Positions 18,252 to 28,466 of a stretch of DNA of 64,000 bases are shown here, piece by piece (position 1 is the first letter of the stretch; every line of letters starts with the position of its first letter). The notes beneath the pieces were generated by a model. The model ran no database searches, was not told where the DNA came from, and saw only the letters and a list, made by a program, of their open reading frames with translations. The translations under genes were made by a program, and so were the position numbers. The DNA lies in the NCBI GenBank assembly GCA_010206225.2, contig VIQU02000022.1, forward strand, positions 1 through 64,000, written 5' to 3'. Source of the stretch: Lachnospiraceae bacterium MD308 (GTDB taxonomy: Bacteria; Bacillota; Clostridia; Lachnospirales; Lachnospiraceae).

Positions 18252-18749
18252 ATGGCTACAAAGAAAGCAACGAAAGCGTCTGCTGAGACGGCAAAATCGG
18301 CAGCGGAAAAGACAGTACCAGAGAAAACACCGACAGTCAAAGCAGTACCTGCGAAGAGTTCTGCAAATAATAAAGCGTCAGCGGAAAAGAAAGTATCCGC
18401 AGAGAATAAGACGGCAGCAGAAAAGATAGTGCACGTAGAAGATCCGGCGACAGCGCCGAAGAAGACAGAAGATAAGACAGCAGAAGCAAAAGTTTCTGCA
18501 AAGAAAGATGCGAAGCCTGCAGCCGCAAAAAGAACGGCAGCCAAGAAGGAGATAAAGGTAAAGACAGTTGTTGAGTATTATGGAAAGCAGGTAGATGAGA
18601 AAGATATTATTGCTGATGTAAAAAAAGCATGGACAAAGTCTGGCAAAAAGGTAGGAGATATTAAAAGTATAGAGCTTTACATAAAGCCGGAGGAAGCAGC
18701 GGTTTATTACGTAATTAACAAGACAGAAACCGGCGCAGTAGCATTTTAA
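18252..18749 (+). CDS. DUF6465-type protein with a histone-H1-like Lys/Ala tail
   Basis: A 165-aa protein in two parts. Residues 1-100 are low complexity, rich in Lys, Ala, Glu and Pro (AKSAAEKT, KAVPAK, KPAAAKRTAAKK), like the disordered tails of H1-type nucleoid proteins. Residues 100-165 form a small folded domain (VVEYYGKQVDEKDIIADVKKAW ... IELYIKPEEAAVYYVIN) seen in Lachnospiraceae proteins of the DUF6465 family. AGGAGG lies eight bases before ATG 18252. Nucleic-acid binding is an inference from the basic tail; the family has no assigned role. Own promoter and terminator. Confidence 0.7.
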   Translation: MATKKATKASAETAKSAAEKTVPEKTPTVKAVPAKSSANNKASAEKKVSAENKTAAEKIVHVEDPATAPKKTEDKTAEAKVSAKKDAKPAAAKRTAAKKEIKVKTVVEYYGKQVDEKDIIADVKKAWTKSGKKVGDIKSIELYIKPEEAAVYYVINKTETGAVAF

Positions 18750-18778
18750 TATCTGTAAAAAGTACGTATACAGCGGTG

Positions 18779-18808
18779 ACGGTACAGCAAATGTTGTGCC
18801 GTTATTTT
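18779..18808 (+). terminator. terminator after the DUF6465-type gene
   Basis: ACGGTACA pairs with TGTGCCGT (one G-U pair) and is followed by TATTTTTG. Confidence 0.65.
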
Positions 18809-18922
18809 TGTATTTTTAAAATGGAAGATACTTGATGTCTCTTTTTTTACTTGCCTTTATATAGATTGTGAGATAATATGGTATCAGGGGAAGAGATTTT
18901 AAGGAACTAAGGAGAAGGTAGT

Positions 18923-19654
18923 ATGGATAATTTACAGAACATAATAGAGCTTATTGGAAAAAACGGGAGTTCAGACGGGCCGACGGCGGTATTTGCAGCG
19001 GGTAAACTTGGAGAAGTCAGTATGGGTATGGCGATTGCGTCTGTTGTGATCGGTCTGTTGTTCTGCTTTTTTGGCTTGAAGCTGATAAAAGTCATATCGG
19101 CACTGATGGGTTTGTGCATAGGCGCCGCAGGGGGAGTTGTTATCAGCAGTATTGCAGGAGTTACGGGATTTACCAGAATCATTATTATATTTGCCTGTGC
19201 GGTTGTACTGGCAGCACTGGTATTTTTCCTGCATAGAGTAGGAATTTTCCTTATGACATTTACGTTTACGGTTTCAGCAGTATTTACCTTTGTCGGCGCT
19301 AATGAGAAGATATATGTTATAGCTGCGTTGGGTGCGGCAGTTGTCTTGGGAATTGCGGCAATGGTATTTGCAGAGCAGGGAGCGATTATTGTCACTTCTG
19401 TGATCGGGGGCTTTTCCGCCGGAACGGGTATTGTGTCTGCAGCGGGTTTGACGGGTAATTTATTTATTGGTCTTGGTATTGCTGGAGCGCTGGCTGTGAT
19501 AGGAATGATAGTACAATTTGTAATGTTTTCCAAAAAATCGGGGAAGACAGAGAAAACGTATGCAAAAAAGTCAAAGAAAAAAGACATTATGGAATCTGAA
19601 GTTGAGAAGGCAAGAATGCTTTTGGACGATGATGACGACGATCTGGACGACTAA
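18923..19654 (+). CDS. TMEM198/DUF4203-like multi-pass membrane protein
   Basis: A 243-aa protein with about seven hydrophobic segments between residues 35 and 205, rich in Gly and Ala (CIGAAGGVVISSIAGV, VIGGFSAGTGIVSAAGL), in the pattern of the TMEM198/DUF4203 family. The C-terminal cytoplasmic tail switches from basic (KKSGKTEKTYAKKSKKK) to strongly acidic, ending in a DDDDDDLDD-type run. No function is known. GGAGAAGGTAGT lies before ATG 18923. The PHP gene starts about 75 bases downstream. Confidence 0.6.
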   Translation: MDNLQNIIELIGKNGSSDGPTAVFAAGKLGEVSMGMAIASVVIGLLFCFFGLKLIKVISALMGLCIGAAGGVVISSIAGVTGFTRIIIIFACAVVLAALVFFLHRVGIFLMTFTFTVSAVFTFVGANEKIYVIAALGAAVVLGIAAMVFAEQGAIIVTSVIGGFSAGTGIVSAAGLTGNLFIGLGIAGALAVIGMIVQFVMFSKKSGKTEKTYAKKSKKKDIMESEVEKARMLLDDDDDDLDD

Positions 19655-19729
19655 GTACTGTTGATTGTATTTTCAGTAAAAGGTGGCATAATAATAGAAC
19701 TGAAAGAGCACTGTGAAGGAGGGCTGATT

Positions 19730-20557
19730 ATGAAGTTTGATATGCATTGTCATGTAAAAGAAGGATCAATAGACAGCAAGGTCAGCATTGATGAGTATAT
19801 CACAAAACTGAAAGAGAATGGCTTTGACGGAATGCTTATTACAGATCATGATACTTATAAAGGATACAGATATTGGAAATATAAAATGAAAGGCAAGGTC
19901 CACAAGGATTTTGTCGTGCTTAAGGGGATTGAATATGACACTTGTGATGCGGGACACATCCTCTGTATCATGCCGGAGGGAGTGAAGATGCGTCTTTTAG
20001 AGCTTCGGGGGATGCCGGTAGCGGTGCTGATTGATTTTGTACACCGCCATGGCGGTATTTTAGGGCCGGCGCACCCATGTGGAGAGAAGTATATGAGTTT
20101 CGCCCACACAAAGAGGTATTATCATTCTCCGGAGGTTATTAAAAGATTTGATTTTATCGAGGCATTTAATGCCTGTGAACCAGTGTGCTCTAATGAAGGC
20201 GCTGAGAAGCTGGCGCAAAAATACAGGAAGCCGGGGATAGCTGGAAGTGACTCTCACAAATTGGAGTGCGTCGGGAAGGCTTACACGGTATTTCCGGAGC
20301 CGGTTACATGTGAGACAGAATTGATCTCGCTGATCCGAAGGAAAGTGCCCATTGAGACAGGCGGAACACTTTATACGAAGACGACAAAAGAGCGGATCGG
20401 AAAGGCGAGTAAGATCCTTCCTTATTCGTTCTGGTTTTATAATAAAGGGGGAGCGCTTTTAAAACGAAGAAAGCGGAGGATTAAGAGTGAGGTTGAAAAC
20501 CCGATTGATCCGATAGATCCCATTGAATTTGAATATTTGCACAGGAAACTGCAATAG
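19730..20557 (+). CDS. PHP-domain phosphoesterase
   Basis: A 275-aa protein of the polymerase-and-histidinol-phosphatase family of metal-dependent phosphoesterases. Metal ligands appear as DMHCHVKEGS at the N-terminus, LITDHDTYKG, the GIEYDT glutamate, HPCG, and a final GSDSHK. These proteins hydrolyse phosphoesters (nucleotide or sugar phosphates); the substrate here is unknown. GAAGGAGGG lies before ATG 19730; an in-frame ATG at 19661 has no ribosome site and would add an unrelated N-terminus. The C-terminal ~60 residues are basic and family-specific. The terminator at 20565 follows at once. Confidence 0.85.
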   Translation: MKFDMHCHVKEGSIDSKVSIDEYITKLKENGFDGMLITDHDTYKGYRYWKYKMKGKVHKDFVVLKGIEYDTCDAGHILCIMPEGVKMRLLELRGMPVAVLIDFVHRHGGILGPAHPCGEKYMSFAHTKRYYHSPEVIKRFDFIEAFNACEPVCSNEGAEKLAQKYRKPGIAGSDSHKLECVGKAYTVFPEPVTCETELISLIRRKVPIETGGTLYTKTTKERIGKASKILPYSFWFYNKGGALLKRRKRRIKSEVENPIDPIDPIEFEYLHRKLQ

Positions 20558-20564
20558 GAATAAA

Positions 20565-20619
20565 AAATGTGCAGTCACGACGGAGTTCAGAGAGCAGATG
20601 TCAGTGACTGCACATTTTT
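20565..20619. terminator. bidirectional terminator between the PHP gene and feoB
   Basis: AAATGTGCAGTCAC pairs perfectly with GTGACTGCACATTT over 14 pairs, with a T run on the plus strand and an A run on the other side. It serves both convergent genes. Confidence 0.85.
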
Positions 20620-20634
20620 GCTGCACAAAGTGAT

Positions 20635-22677
20635 TTAGAAAAGCAGACCGACGTGGTATACGATAACACTCATGATCCATGCGCCTGCAAGCTGATACAA
20701 GATGATTCCAAAAGTCTTTTTTGCGCTTCCTAGTTCCCGATGCATCGTTGCGATGGAAGCGGTACAGGGAACATACAGCAGACAGAATACCATCAGTGCA
20801 AGTCCATTTGCTGCTCCGAAACCGAGGGAGTCTAACGTATCCACCATAGAATCCATGCCAGAAGCAGATGTGATGTTTTGAATACCGAACAACACACTGC
20901 AGCTTGAGACAACAACCTCTTTGGCCGCGATTCCGGCAATCAGGGCTACAACAATCTGCCAATAACCAAGTCCTGCCGGTTTAAACAGCGGCACGATTAC
21001 TTTTCCGATCTGAGAGCCGAAGCTTTGGCTGATATCTGTCACATATCCTGTTGGACCAAAATTTAAAATAATCCACATGATGACGGAAGCGATAAAGATG
21101 ACAGTCCCGGCTTTGCTCAGATAGTCTTTCACTTTTTCCCAGACGTAGATTGCAATAGTATGTGCGTTCGGCGATTTGTATTCCGGCAATTCAATAAGCA
21201 GTGCGTGTTCTGCCTTGCTTCCATCTATTTTTGATAATATGTACGCAGTGGCAATAGCAACGATGATCCCCAGCAGATAAAGAGAATAGCATACGAGCAT
21301 TGCATTTTTACCAAAAAACATAGATGAAAACAGTACATAGATAGGAAGTCTTGCGCTGCAGGACATGAAGGGCGTAACCATAATTGTCTTAAAACGGTCT
21401 TTTGAGTGCTCTAATGTGCGGGATGCCATAAGGGCAGGAACCGTACAGCCGAAGCCCAGCAGGAGAGGAAGGAAAGCCCGTCCTGATAATCCCAGATGAC
21501 TCATAATGTCATCCATGATAAAGGCGACTCTCGCCATATATCCGCTGTCCTCTAATATAGCCAAAGCAAGAAAGAGGATAAAGATATTAGGCAGAAATGT
21601 GAGGATTCCGCCGACACCTGCTATAATACCGTCAAGAATCAGGGAAGAAAGCATCTGATTCGTGTGTATTGCAGATAGTCCTTCCGCCACAAAAGCAGAG
21701 AGATTTTCAAGACCAATCTCAAAGTATCCTTTCAGCCAGTCGCCTATGGTGAAGGTCAGAAAGAATACAAAGGCCATAATTACAAGGAAAATGGGAAGCC
21801 CAAGGAAACGGCTCGTCAGATAACGGTCAATCCTGTCAGTGGAAGCTGCTTTCTCAGATTTGTTTACAAGAGTTTCCGAAATAATCTCCTCGATAAAATT
21901 GTATTTCTGGTTAATGATGTCTTTTTCGTAGCTTTTGTCTGTTATACCATCAATTTCAAGAGGATAGTGTTCTGTAACAGTGGTGTCCTTTTCCAGAAGT
22001 TTGATAGCGTGCCAGCGCTTGTTCGGGAGTTCTTTATATTTCTCATTTAATGTGTTTATGATGCTGTCAATCTTGTCTTCAATATAATCTTCATAAACCA
22101 TGGCGTATTCATTGTGATGGTTGTGGATATGCGACGTCTGCATACCTGGATGGTGATGAATCAACGGACTTTGACGCAGATTGGTCTTATGGTGTGCCAC
22201 TGCATGCATCAGGATAGACAGGCCTGTCTTTTTGCGCGCGGAAACAGGGATTACGGGGATACCCAACATCTCAGGAAGACGGTGAAGGTCGATTTCCATG
22301 CCGCGTTCCTCCACGATATCCATCATATTAAGAGCTAATATTACTGGTTTTCTAAGTTCAATAAGTTGCAGAGTGAGATAAAGATTGCGTTCAAGACTGG
22401 AGGCATCCGCCACATCTACGATGACGTCCACCTCATCACTCATAATACATTGGCGCGATACAGTTTCTTCCATGGTGTAGGAGCTCAGGCTGTAAATACC
22501 CGGAAGATCTATAAGTTTGTAAACATCGCCTTCATAAGTGGTTTGTCCTTCTTTTTTTTCAACTGTAACGCCGGGCCAGTTGGCAACCTTAAGGTTGGCG
22601 CCGGTATACGCATTAAACAGAGTTGTCTTTCCGCAATTTGGATTGCCGATGAATCCGACATTAATTATATTTCTCAT
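20635..22677 (-). CDS. feoB: ferrous iron transport protein B
   Basis: A 680-aa inner-membrane Fe(II) transporter with an N-terminal G domain. G1 GNPNCGKT is at residues 11-18, G3 DLPGIYSL near 58 and G4 NMMD near 117. A spacer/linker region follows, then two Gate domains with about ten membrane helices. Gate motifs GFGCTVPA and a late GxxC-type stretch (SCSVLFG) are visible. A His-rich patch HHHPGMQTSHIHNHH at about residue 172 is unusual and might sense or buffer metal. It overlaps feoA by four bases. Iron uptake under anaerobiosis is the established role. Confidence 0.95.
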   Translation of the reverse strand: MRNIINVGFIGNPNCGKTTLFNAYTGANLKVANWPGVTVEKKEGQTTYEGDVYKLIDLPGIYSLSSYTMEETVSRQCIMSDEVDVIVDVADASSLERNLYLTLQLIELRKPVILALNMMDIVEERGMEIDLHRLPEMLGIPVIPVSARKKTGLSILMHAVAHHKTNLRQSPLIHHHPGMQTSHIHNHHNEYAMVYEDYIEDKIDSIINTLNEKYKELPNKRWHAIKLLEKDTTVTEHYPLEIDGITDKSYEKDIINQKYNFIEEIISETLVNKSEKAASTDRIDRYLTSRFLGLPIFLVIMAFVFFLTFTIGDWLKGYFEIGLENLSAFVAEGLSAIHTNQMLSSLILDGIIAGVGGILTFLPNIFILFLALAILEDSGYMARVAFIMDDIMSHLGLSGRAFLPLLLGFGCTVPALMASRTLEHSKDRFKTIMVTPFMSCSARLPIYVLFSSMFFGKNAMLVCYSLYLLGIIVAIATAYILSKIDGSKAEHALLIELPEYKSPNAHTIAIYVWEKVKDYLSKAGTVIFIASVIMWIILNFGPTGYVTDISQSFGSQIGKVIVPLFKPAGLGYWQIVVALIAGIAAKEVVVSSCSVLFGIQNITSASGMDSMVDTLDSLGFGAANGLALMVFCLLYVPCTASIATMHRELGSAKKTFGIILYQLAGAWIMSVIVYHVGLLF

Positions 22678-22904
22678 GACAGGGAAACCTCCTTTACTTC
22701 AATGTGATCCGCAATCCTTTTGCCGAGGGCAAATCTTGTCCCGCGGAATTTTGCAGTAAGCGATCCCTTTTTGTCGTTGTTAAGAATCGTGATGTGGGTT
22801 CCCTGTGTCAGGCCAAGTGCCTCTAACCTGCGTTCCAGTTTCAGTTCTATGTCAATGGAAAGCACTTGGTAAGTTTGGTTGTTCTTTCCTTGTTTCAGTG
22901 TCAT
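22674..22904 (-). CDS. feoA: ferrous iron transport protein A
   Basis: A 76-aa SH3-like protein that works with FeoB. The GLTQGTHITILNNDKKGSLTAKFRGTRFALGKRIADHIEV stretch shows the barrel and the conserved ALG motif. The start is set at ATG 22904 because AGAGGGAAG lies directly before it. A longer in-frame start at 22940 falls inside the Fur-like operator and would have no ribosome site. The ATGA overlap with feoB implies translational coupling. Confidence 0.9.
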   Translation of the reverse strand: MTLKQGKNNQTYQVLSIDIELKLERRLEALGLTQGTHITILNNDKKGSLTAKFRGTRFALGKRIADHIEVKEVSLS

Positions 22905-22930
22905 CGGTCTTCCCTCTTTTGTGTTATTTT

Positions 22931-22945
22931 TGATAATCATTATTT
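22931..22945. promoter_or_regulatory. Fur-like operator of feoAB
   Basis: TGATAATCATTATTT matches the 7-1-7 Fur inverted repeat TGATAAT-N-ATTATCA at 13 of 15 positions and lies 26 bases before the feoA start. Iron-dependent repression is inferred from the match and the gene controlled. Confidence 0.75.
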
Positions 22946-22974
22946 ATGATAGCATTAATTATATAAAAATGCTA

Positions 22975-23003
22975 TTGACAAATATAAGAAATGTATTTAT
23001 GAT
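22975..23003 (+). promoter_or_regulatory. promoter of the surface adhesin gene
   Basis: TTGACA and TATGAT are spaced by 17 bases. Transcription from here would give a leader of about 210 bases before the adhesin start. The leader holds a weak GGTGGGA / TCATCCC pairing near 23080-23097 but no riboswitch class I recognise. Confidence 0.6.
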
Positions 23004-23219
23004 AATATCACTCGTCTAGAGAAATTCTATTTTCAAAAAGATTCATGAAATCATTTCAAGTAATGAGGAGATCCTCAGGTGGGAGCATTCATCCCAAATT
23101 TCCAAAACGAGAAATACTTATAAAAAAGGGGGAATGTCAAGGTTACAATTTTAATTTTTGTTGTTATTTCATATTAATTCAGTCAAGAATGTTTTGTTCA
23201 AAAGAAAAGGAGATTGTAT

Positions 23220-26200
23220 ATGAACAGAAAAATAATAAGAAGAGTGGCTGCGATAGCGATTGTGCTTGCTATGGCATTTGATTTTGTACCCTTTTTTAAC
23301 AATGATCTGAGGAAGTTATATGCTGCTGATCAAAAGTATTTTTATACGGTGACTTATGACTCGATCTTTCATGATCATGGTTATGAAGATGATGACGGAA
23401 AAGTCGCGTACTGTGCAAATCAGAATCTTTCCGGGCCGGGATCAGACGGAACAAAATATTATCAGGTCTCATCGTATCATAGTTATGATTACCTGATGTA
23501 TCATGGGTATCCCAATACGAATGTTATAAACGACATAGAGTGGTCCAATAATAAAGCGCGTGATATTACACAGTATGCGGCATGGCTGATCGAGCTTGGG
23601 AAATCGTATTACCAAAACAGCGAGTCAGAAGCATGGAACGCAGCGGCGGATGAGCTGTATAGAAGTGCGGCGGCATATAAAGGCGGCGGCGTGGAGGATG
23701 GCGCTTCTACATTATGGAAATCGGATGATTCCGGGAAGCAGATGATCATACAGCCGAATCCGAAGGGAAGCGTTAAGCTTAAAAAGGTATCTTTGAACTC
23801 GGGAATCAGTGAGGCGAACAATTATTATTCCTTAAAAGGCGCGTTATATGGCGTATATTCGGATGAAGGCTGTACCAGAAAGGTTGGAGAGCTTAAGACG
23901 GATGAAGAGGGTGAATCGAATACGCTTAGTATGACACTGGGCAAATATTGGGTGAAGGAGATTACTGCTCCGAAAGGGTTTGAGATCGATACGCATTCCT
24001 ATCCGGTTGCGATTAAAGCAGGGGAGACGGCTACCGTATCTGTAAAAGACATGCCGGAATATGAACCCCTTTTGCTTCGGATCGAAAAGACTGATCAAGA
24101 GACAGGCTCTGTGTCTCAAGGAACGGCTTCGCTGGCAGGAGCACAGTTTACAGTGAAATATTATAATGGCTTTTATACGGCAAGTAATCTTCCCCAAAAA
24201 GCAAAGCGCAGATGGGTGATCGAGACAAAAGAACAAAAATCTGCCGACGGCTCGGTTCATTATATTGCAGCTCTTGGGAATGAATATAAAGTGTCCGGCG
24301 ATGATTTTTATTGTGTCGGCAATAAAGTTGTATTGCCGTATGGGACGCTGTCAATCGAGGAAACAAAAGCCCCAGCCGGTTATTGTCTGGAGAGTTCCTA
24401 TTTGCAGCCGGTGAAGGGCGGTAACGGAGTGGAAGGAATTTATGCAGCGCAGATAAAAAAACAGAATGACGGAGTACATTTGACTGGTGGTAATGCATAT
24501 ACGGTGTCTGATAAAGTTATTCGAGGAGGAGTGAAAGTAAAAAAGCGTGACCTGCAGTCAAAGGAAGACAATCCAGAAGGAGAAGCCGCACTGGAGGGCG
24601 CAGTATTTGAGATTATAAATGCGAATAAAAGCAGTGTAATCGTAGATGGTAAGACTTATGGGGCAGGAGAGGTTGTGAAGACAGTCATAACAGATGAAAA
24701 GGGGAATGCACAGACAACGTCTGATTGTCTCCCATATGGCGACTATAAGATATCAGAAAGCAGAGCGCCGGAAGGATATCTGAATCAAGGTGTGGTTGAG
24801 AGGAGTTTTTCGATACGGAAAGATGGTGAGATGGTGTCTCTGACTGATACGGAAAACTCCATATTCAATCAGGTTATCCGAGGAGGAGTGAAAGTAAAAA
24901 AGCGTGACTTGCAGTCAAAGGATGGGTATCCGGAGGGAGGAGCTACGCTGGAAGGCGCAGCATTTGACATCACTAATATGAGCAGAAACAGTGTAATCGT
25001 AGATGGTAAGACTTATGGGGCGGGAGAGATTGTAAAGACGATCATAACAGATGAAAAGGGAAATGCACAGACAACGTCTGACTGCCTTCCATATGGCAAT
25101 TATAAGATATCAGAAAGCAGAGCGCCGGAAGGATATCTGAATCAGGGTGTGGTAGAGAGAGCTTTCACGATCCGTAAAGACGGCGAAGTTATTTCTCTTG
25201 CGGATAAAGACAGTTCCATATTCAATCAAGTAAAACGCGGGGATCTGGAGTTTGTAAAAATTGAAGGGAAAACCCACAGGCGTATGGCTAACATTCCATT
25301 TAGGATTACCAGTAAGACAACAGACGAAAGTCATGTTGCGGTGACCGATGACAATGGCTGCTTCTCCACAGAGAGTTCTGTGAATGAACATAGCAGCAAT
25401 ACCAATGCCAATGATGATCATACGGAGGATGAAGAATATGATTCATCTGCGGGAATCTGGTTTGGGCTGAACGAAGCCGGTGAAAATGTGGAAGTTGATG
25501 ACAGGATGGGCGCTTTGCCTTATGATACTTACCTTATTGAAGAACTGCGCTGTGAGGCAAATGAGGAGCACGAACTGGTTCCGGCTTTTGAGATAAAGGT
25601 GTCTGCTGATAAAAGAGTAGTTAAACTTGGAACTGTCACAAATGAAGCGCCGGATATTCCAGAAGAGCCAGAGGAACCAGAAGAGCCAGAGGAGCCAGAG
25701 GAACCGGAGGAGCCAGAGGAACCAGAAGATATATATATTCATACGACTGCCACGAACAAAGCTGATAGAAGCAAGGCTGTGAAGGCAGATGGTAAAGTGA
25801 CGATCGTGGATGAAGTTACGATTACAGGTCTGGAGGTTGGCAAGGAATACAGACTGTTCGGCTGGGAGATGGTAAAATCTGAGAATGCAGAGCTTAAAGT
25901 TGACGGAAAACGCGTAGAGAACGCAGTTGAATTCACAGCGGATACAGCAGATAAAGAAGTGCAGATAGAGTTTGTGTTTGATGCATCTGCCCTGGGCGGT
26001 TCAGATCTTGTGATTTTTGAGGAATTATATGATATCACAGAGCCGGAGGAGCCGGAATTGGTCGCGGAGCATAAAGATATCGAGAATGAAGAACAGACTG
26101 TATTTGTAGAGGAACAGGAAATACGGATACACACGACTGCTGTAAATAAGATGGATGGGAGCAAGACTGTGAAGGCAGACGGGAAAGTGACGATTGTAGA

Positions 26201-26666
26201 TACGGTTGTTATAGAAGGTCTGGAGGTCGGCAGGAAGTATCAATTATCCGGCTGGGAGATGGTAAAATCTGAGAATGCAGAGCTTAAGACTGACGGAAAA
26301 CGTGTGAAAAGCGATCTTTTCTTTACGGCGGATAGCAAGGATAAGAAGGTGCAGCTTGAATTTACATTTGATGCTTCAGCTTTGGGCGGCCTGAATCTTG
26401 TGACTTTTGAGGAGTTATATGATGTTACAGAGCCGGAGAAACCGGAAAAAGTAGCAGTGCATAAGGATATTGCAGATGAAGGGCAGACAGTTTTTGCAGA
26501 GAAAAAATCCAAAAAGACAGGACCAAAGGATACACCCTACAAACCGAAAAGAAAGTTGGAACTTATTAAGACCGGAGATGACAATTCCTTGATACATCTT
26601 GTGATATTGATGATTATTTCTTGCGTCTCAATATTTACTTGTGTTAGAATAGCACGTAGAGACTAA
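23220..26666 (+). CDS. sortase-anchored thioester/SpaA/VaFE-repeat surface adhesin
   Basis: A 1148-aa secreted wall protein. Residues 1-36 are a signal peptide (basic start, hydrophobic core). A TQxA-type thioester domain follows, with Cys65 in AYCANQ and Gln118 in ITQYAAW predicted to form the internal thioester that binds host surfaces covalently. Then come SpaA/Cna-B-like prealbumin folds, two of them near-identical (24516-25229), a Glu/Pro (PEEPEEPEE) stalk at 25650-25730, and two VaFE repeats (25730-26510). The tail has an LIKTG sorting motif near residue 1115, a hydrophobic segment and RIARRD. AAGGAG lies seven bases before ATG 23220. No sortase is encoded nearby. Host attachment is inferred from the family. 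Confidence 0.88.
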   Translation: MNRKIIRRVAAIAIVLAMAFDFVPFFNNDLRKLYAADQKYFYTVTYDSIFHDHGYEDDDGKVAYCANQNLSGPGSDGTKYYQVSSYHSYDYLMYHGYPNTNVINDIEWSNNKARDITQYAAWLIELGKSYYQNSESEAWNAAADELYRSAAAYKGGGVEDGASTLWKSDDSGKQMIIQPNPKGSVKLKKVSLNSGISEANNYYSLKGALYGVYSDEGCTRKVGELKTDEEGESNTLSMTLGKYWVKEITAPKGFEIDTHSYPVAIKAGETATVSVKDMPEYEPLLLRIEKTDQETGSVSQGTASLAGAQFTVKYYNGFYTASNLPQKAKRRWVIETKEQKSADGSVHYIAALGNEYKVSGDDFYCVGNKVVLPYGTLSIEETKAPAGYCLESSYLQPVKGGNGVEGIYAAQIKKQNDGVHLTGGNAYTVSDKVIRGGVKVKKRDLQSKEDNPEGEAALEGAVFEIINANKSSVIVDGKTYGAGEVVKTVITDEKGNAQTTSDCLPYGDYKISESRAPEGYLNQGVVERSFSIRKDGEMVSLTDTENSIFNQVIRGGVKVKKRDLQSKDGYPEGGATLEGAAFDITNMSRNSVIVDGKTYGAGEIVKTIITDEKGNAQTTSDCLPYGNYKISESRAPEGYLNQGVVERAFTIRKDGEVISLADKDSSIFNQVKRGDLEFVKIEGKTHRRMANIPFRITSKTTDESHVAVTDDNGCFSTESSVNEHSSNTNANDDHTEDEEYDSSAGIWFGLNEAGENVEVDDRMGALPYDTYLIEELRCEANEEHELVPAFEIKVSADKRVVKLGTVTNEAPDIPEEPEEPEEPEEPEEPEEPEEPEDIYIHTTATNKADRSKAVKADGKVTIVDEVTITGLEVGKEYRLFGWEMVKSENAELKVDGKRVENAVEFTADTADKEVQIEFVFDASALGGSDLVIFEELYDITEPEEPELVAEHKDIENEEQTVFVEEQEIRIHTTAVNKMDGSKTVKADGKVTIVDTVVIEGLEVGRKYQLSGWEMVKSENAELKTDGKRVKSDLFFTADSKDKKVQLEFTFDASALGGLNLVTFEELYDVTEPEKPEKVAVHKDIADEGQTVFAEKKSKKTGPKDTPYKPKRKLELIKTGDDNSLIHLVILMIISCVSIFTCVRIARRD
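24516..25229 (+). repeat. tandem 357-base repeat encoding two SpaA-like domains
   Basis: Two in-frame copies (24516-24872 and 24873-25229), each 119 codons. Both begin GTTAT(T/C)CGAGGAGGAGTG and share long identical blocks including the KTYGAGE and [14 protein letters not shown] segments. Copy number could change by recombination, altering stalk length. Confidence 0.9.
25731..26510 (+). repeat. tandem 390-base repeat encoding two VaFE domains
   Basis: Two copies with a period of 390 bases (for example CGACTGC at 25744 and 26134). The block GGCTGGGAGATGGTAAAATC and its surroundings is identical in both. Each ends with TVF(V/A)E, the VaFE-type signature. Confidence 0.85.
26621..26650 (+). promoter_or_regulatory. 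possible leuC promoter inside the adhesin 3' end
   Basis: TTGCGT followed after 17-18 bases by TTAGAAT. leuC is only 22 bases from the adhesin stop with no terminator between, so leuCD would otherwise depend on adhesin transcription. Confidence 0.35.
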
Positions 26667-26688
26667 GAAGAGTAAGGAGGTTGTCGTA

Positions 26689-27963
26689 ATGGGAATGACA
26701 ATGACGCAGAAGATTTTGGCGGCACATGCAGGGCTGGAAAGCGTGACAGCAGGCCAGTTGATAGAGACAAAGTTAGATGTAGTTATGGCGAACGATATCA
26801 CCGGGCCTATGGCGCTGCCCATTGTAAAGCAGATGTCAGATAAAGTGTTTGATCGGGATAAGGTTGTGTTCGTGCCGGATCATTTTACTCCGAATAAAGA
26901 TATTAAATCCGCAGAGAACTCCAAGGCAATCCGTGAATTCGCAAAAGAGCAGGGGTTATCATGGTATTTTGAACAGGGGAAGTCCGGTGTAGAGCATGCA
27001 ATCCTTCCGGAATCCGGAGTTGTGGCAGCGGGAGAGTGTATCATAGGCGCAGATTCACATACTTGTACATATGGAGCATTGGGAGCGTTTTCAACAGGCG
27101 TAGGAACTACGGATATCGCTACAGGTATGGCGACAGGAGAATTGTGGTTCAAGGTTCCGAGCGCGATAAGATTCGTACTTACAGGAAAGCCGGGACCGTA
27201 TGTAACCGGTAAAGATATCATTATCCATATTATCGGGAAGATCGGTGTGGACGGAGCGCTTTATAAATCTATGGAATTTGCAGGAGACGGTATTGCGAAT
27301 CTTACGATGGACGACCGATTTACGATGGCGAATATGGCGATTGAAGCCGGAGCTAAAAACGGAATCTTCCCGGTGGATGCACTGACGGAAGAATATCTTC
27401 AGGAGCATACGAAGAAAGAATATAAGATATACAGCGCTGATGATGATGCGCAGTATGACGAGGTTGTGGAGGTTGATCTGAGTGAAGTGCGACCGACAGT
27501 CGCTTTCCCGCATCTTCCGGGCAATGCAAAGACAATTGATGAGATTGAGGAGATGGAACCGATTAAGATCGATCAGGTAGTGATCGGCTCTTGCACCAAT
27601 GGAAGAATCACGGATATGAGAAAAGCAGCCGCAATCCTGAAAGGACATACGGTACATCCGGATGTGCGCGTTATGGTTGTTCCTGCGACACAGAAGATTT
27701 ACAAGCAGTGTATTGCAGAGGGGCTGGTTGATATTTTCATAGATGCAGGCTGTGCGGTGAATACTCCGAGCTGCGGACCGTGTATGGGCGGTCATATGGG
27801 TGTTATGGCGGCAGGTGAAAAATGTGTATCCACGACGAACCGCAATTTTGTAGGCAGAATGGGACACGTGGAGTCGCTGATATACCTTGCTTCGCCGGAA
27901 GTAGCGGCGGCAAGTGCGATCGCCGGATGCATTGCAAATCCTGAGAAAGTAGGTGACAGATAA
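26689..27963 (+). CDS. leuC: 3-isopropylmalate dehydratase large subunit
   Basis: A 424-aa [4Fe-4S] hydro-lyase subunit that isomerises 2- and 3-isopropylmalate in leucine synthesis. Cluster cysteines are visible in GSCTNGR near residue 303 and SCGPCMGG near residue 363. The [23 protein letters not shown] segment is typical of the LeuC/homoaconitase group. The short ~420-aa form of Clostridia and archaea pairs with a separate small subunit, here leuD, which overlaps by one base. leuA and leuB are not in the window, so a related hydratase on another 2-hydroxy acid cannot be excluded. AAGGAGG lies eight bases before the ATG. Confidence 0.9.
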   Translation: MGMTMTQKILAAHAGLESVTAGQLIETKLDVVMANDITGPMALPIVKQMSDKVFDRDKVVFVPDHFTPNKDIKSAENSKAIREFAKEQGLSWYFEQGKSGVEHAILPESGVVAAGECIIGADSHTCTYGALGAFSTGVGTTDIATGMATGELWFKVPSAIRFVLTGKPGPYVTGKDIIIHIIGKIGVDGALYKSMEFAGDGIANLTMDDRFTMANMAIEAGAKNGIFPVDALTEEYLQEHTKKEYKIYSADDDAQYDEVVEVDLSEVRPTVAFPHLPGNAKTIDEIEEMEPIKIDQVVIGSCTNGRITDMRKAAAILKGHTVHPDVRVMVVPATQKIYKQCIAEGLVDIFIDAGCAVNTPSCGPCMGGHMGVMAAGEKCVSTTNRNFVGRMGHVESLIYLASPEVAAASAIAGCIANPEKVGDR

Positions 27964-28451
27964 TGAAGGCGTTAGGACATGTATTCAAATATGGAGATAA
28001 TGTAGATACAGATGTTATTATTCCGGCAAGATACCTGAATTCTTTTGATGCGCAGGAGCTTGCCAGCCATGCGATGGTGGATATTGATCCTGATTTTGTA
28101 AAAAAGGTACAGCCGGGGGATCTGATCGTAGCGAATAAGAATTTTGGCTGCGGTTCTTCAAGGGAACATGCGCCGCTGTGTCTTAAGACAGCGGGAGTGA
28201 GCTGCGTGATCGCCGAGACATTTGCGAGAATTTTCTATAGAAATGCGATCAATATCGGACTTCCGATCATTGAATGTCCGGAAGCGGCAAGAGGAATTGA
28301 AGCGGGCGATGAAGTAGAAGTTGATTTTGAGAGTGGTAAAATCTATAATAGAACAAAAGGTACCGAGTTTCAGGGGCAGCCGTTCCCGGAGTTTATGCAG
28401 AAGCTGATTGCGGCAGGCGGTCTTGTAAAGTACACAAATAGTAAAAAGTAA
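27963..28451 (+). CDS. leuD: 3-isopropylmalate dehydratase small subunit
   Basis: A 162-aa swivel-domain subunit completing LeuCD. Conserved segments: [17 protein letters not shown] at the start, [12 protein letters not shown] near residue 60 (substrate-binding Ser-Arg), and [16 protein letters not shown]-type [16 protein letters not shown] near 88. The ATG shares its first base with the leuC stop (TAATG), indicating coupled translation. Confidence 0.92.
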   Translation: MKALGHVFKYGDNVDTDVIIPARYLNSFDAQELASHAMVDIDPDFVKKVQPGDLIVANKNFGCGSSREHAPLCLKTAGVSCVIAETFARIFYRNAINIGLPIIECPEAARGIEAGDEVEVDFESGKIYNRTKGTEFQGQPFPEFMQKLIAAGGLVKYTNSKK

Positions 28452-28466
28452 AAGAAAGGTGAAATT

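Noticed and set aside
23030-23219. A cyclic-di-GMP riboswitch in the adhesin leader
   Set aside because: The leader is long enough, but conserved GEMM core sequences are absent and only a weak hairpin is seen.
24516-26510. A CRISPR array suggested by the regular repeats
   Set aside because: The repeats are 357 and 390 bases long, in frame and coding for protein domains; no short direct repeats with unique spacers occur anywhere in the window.
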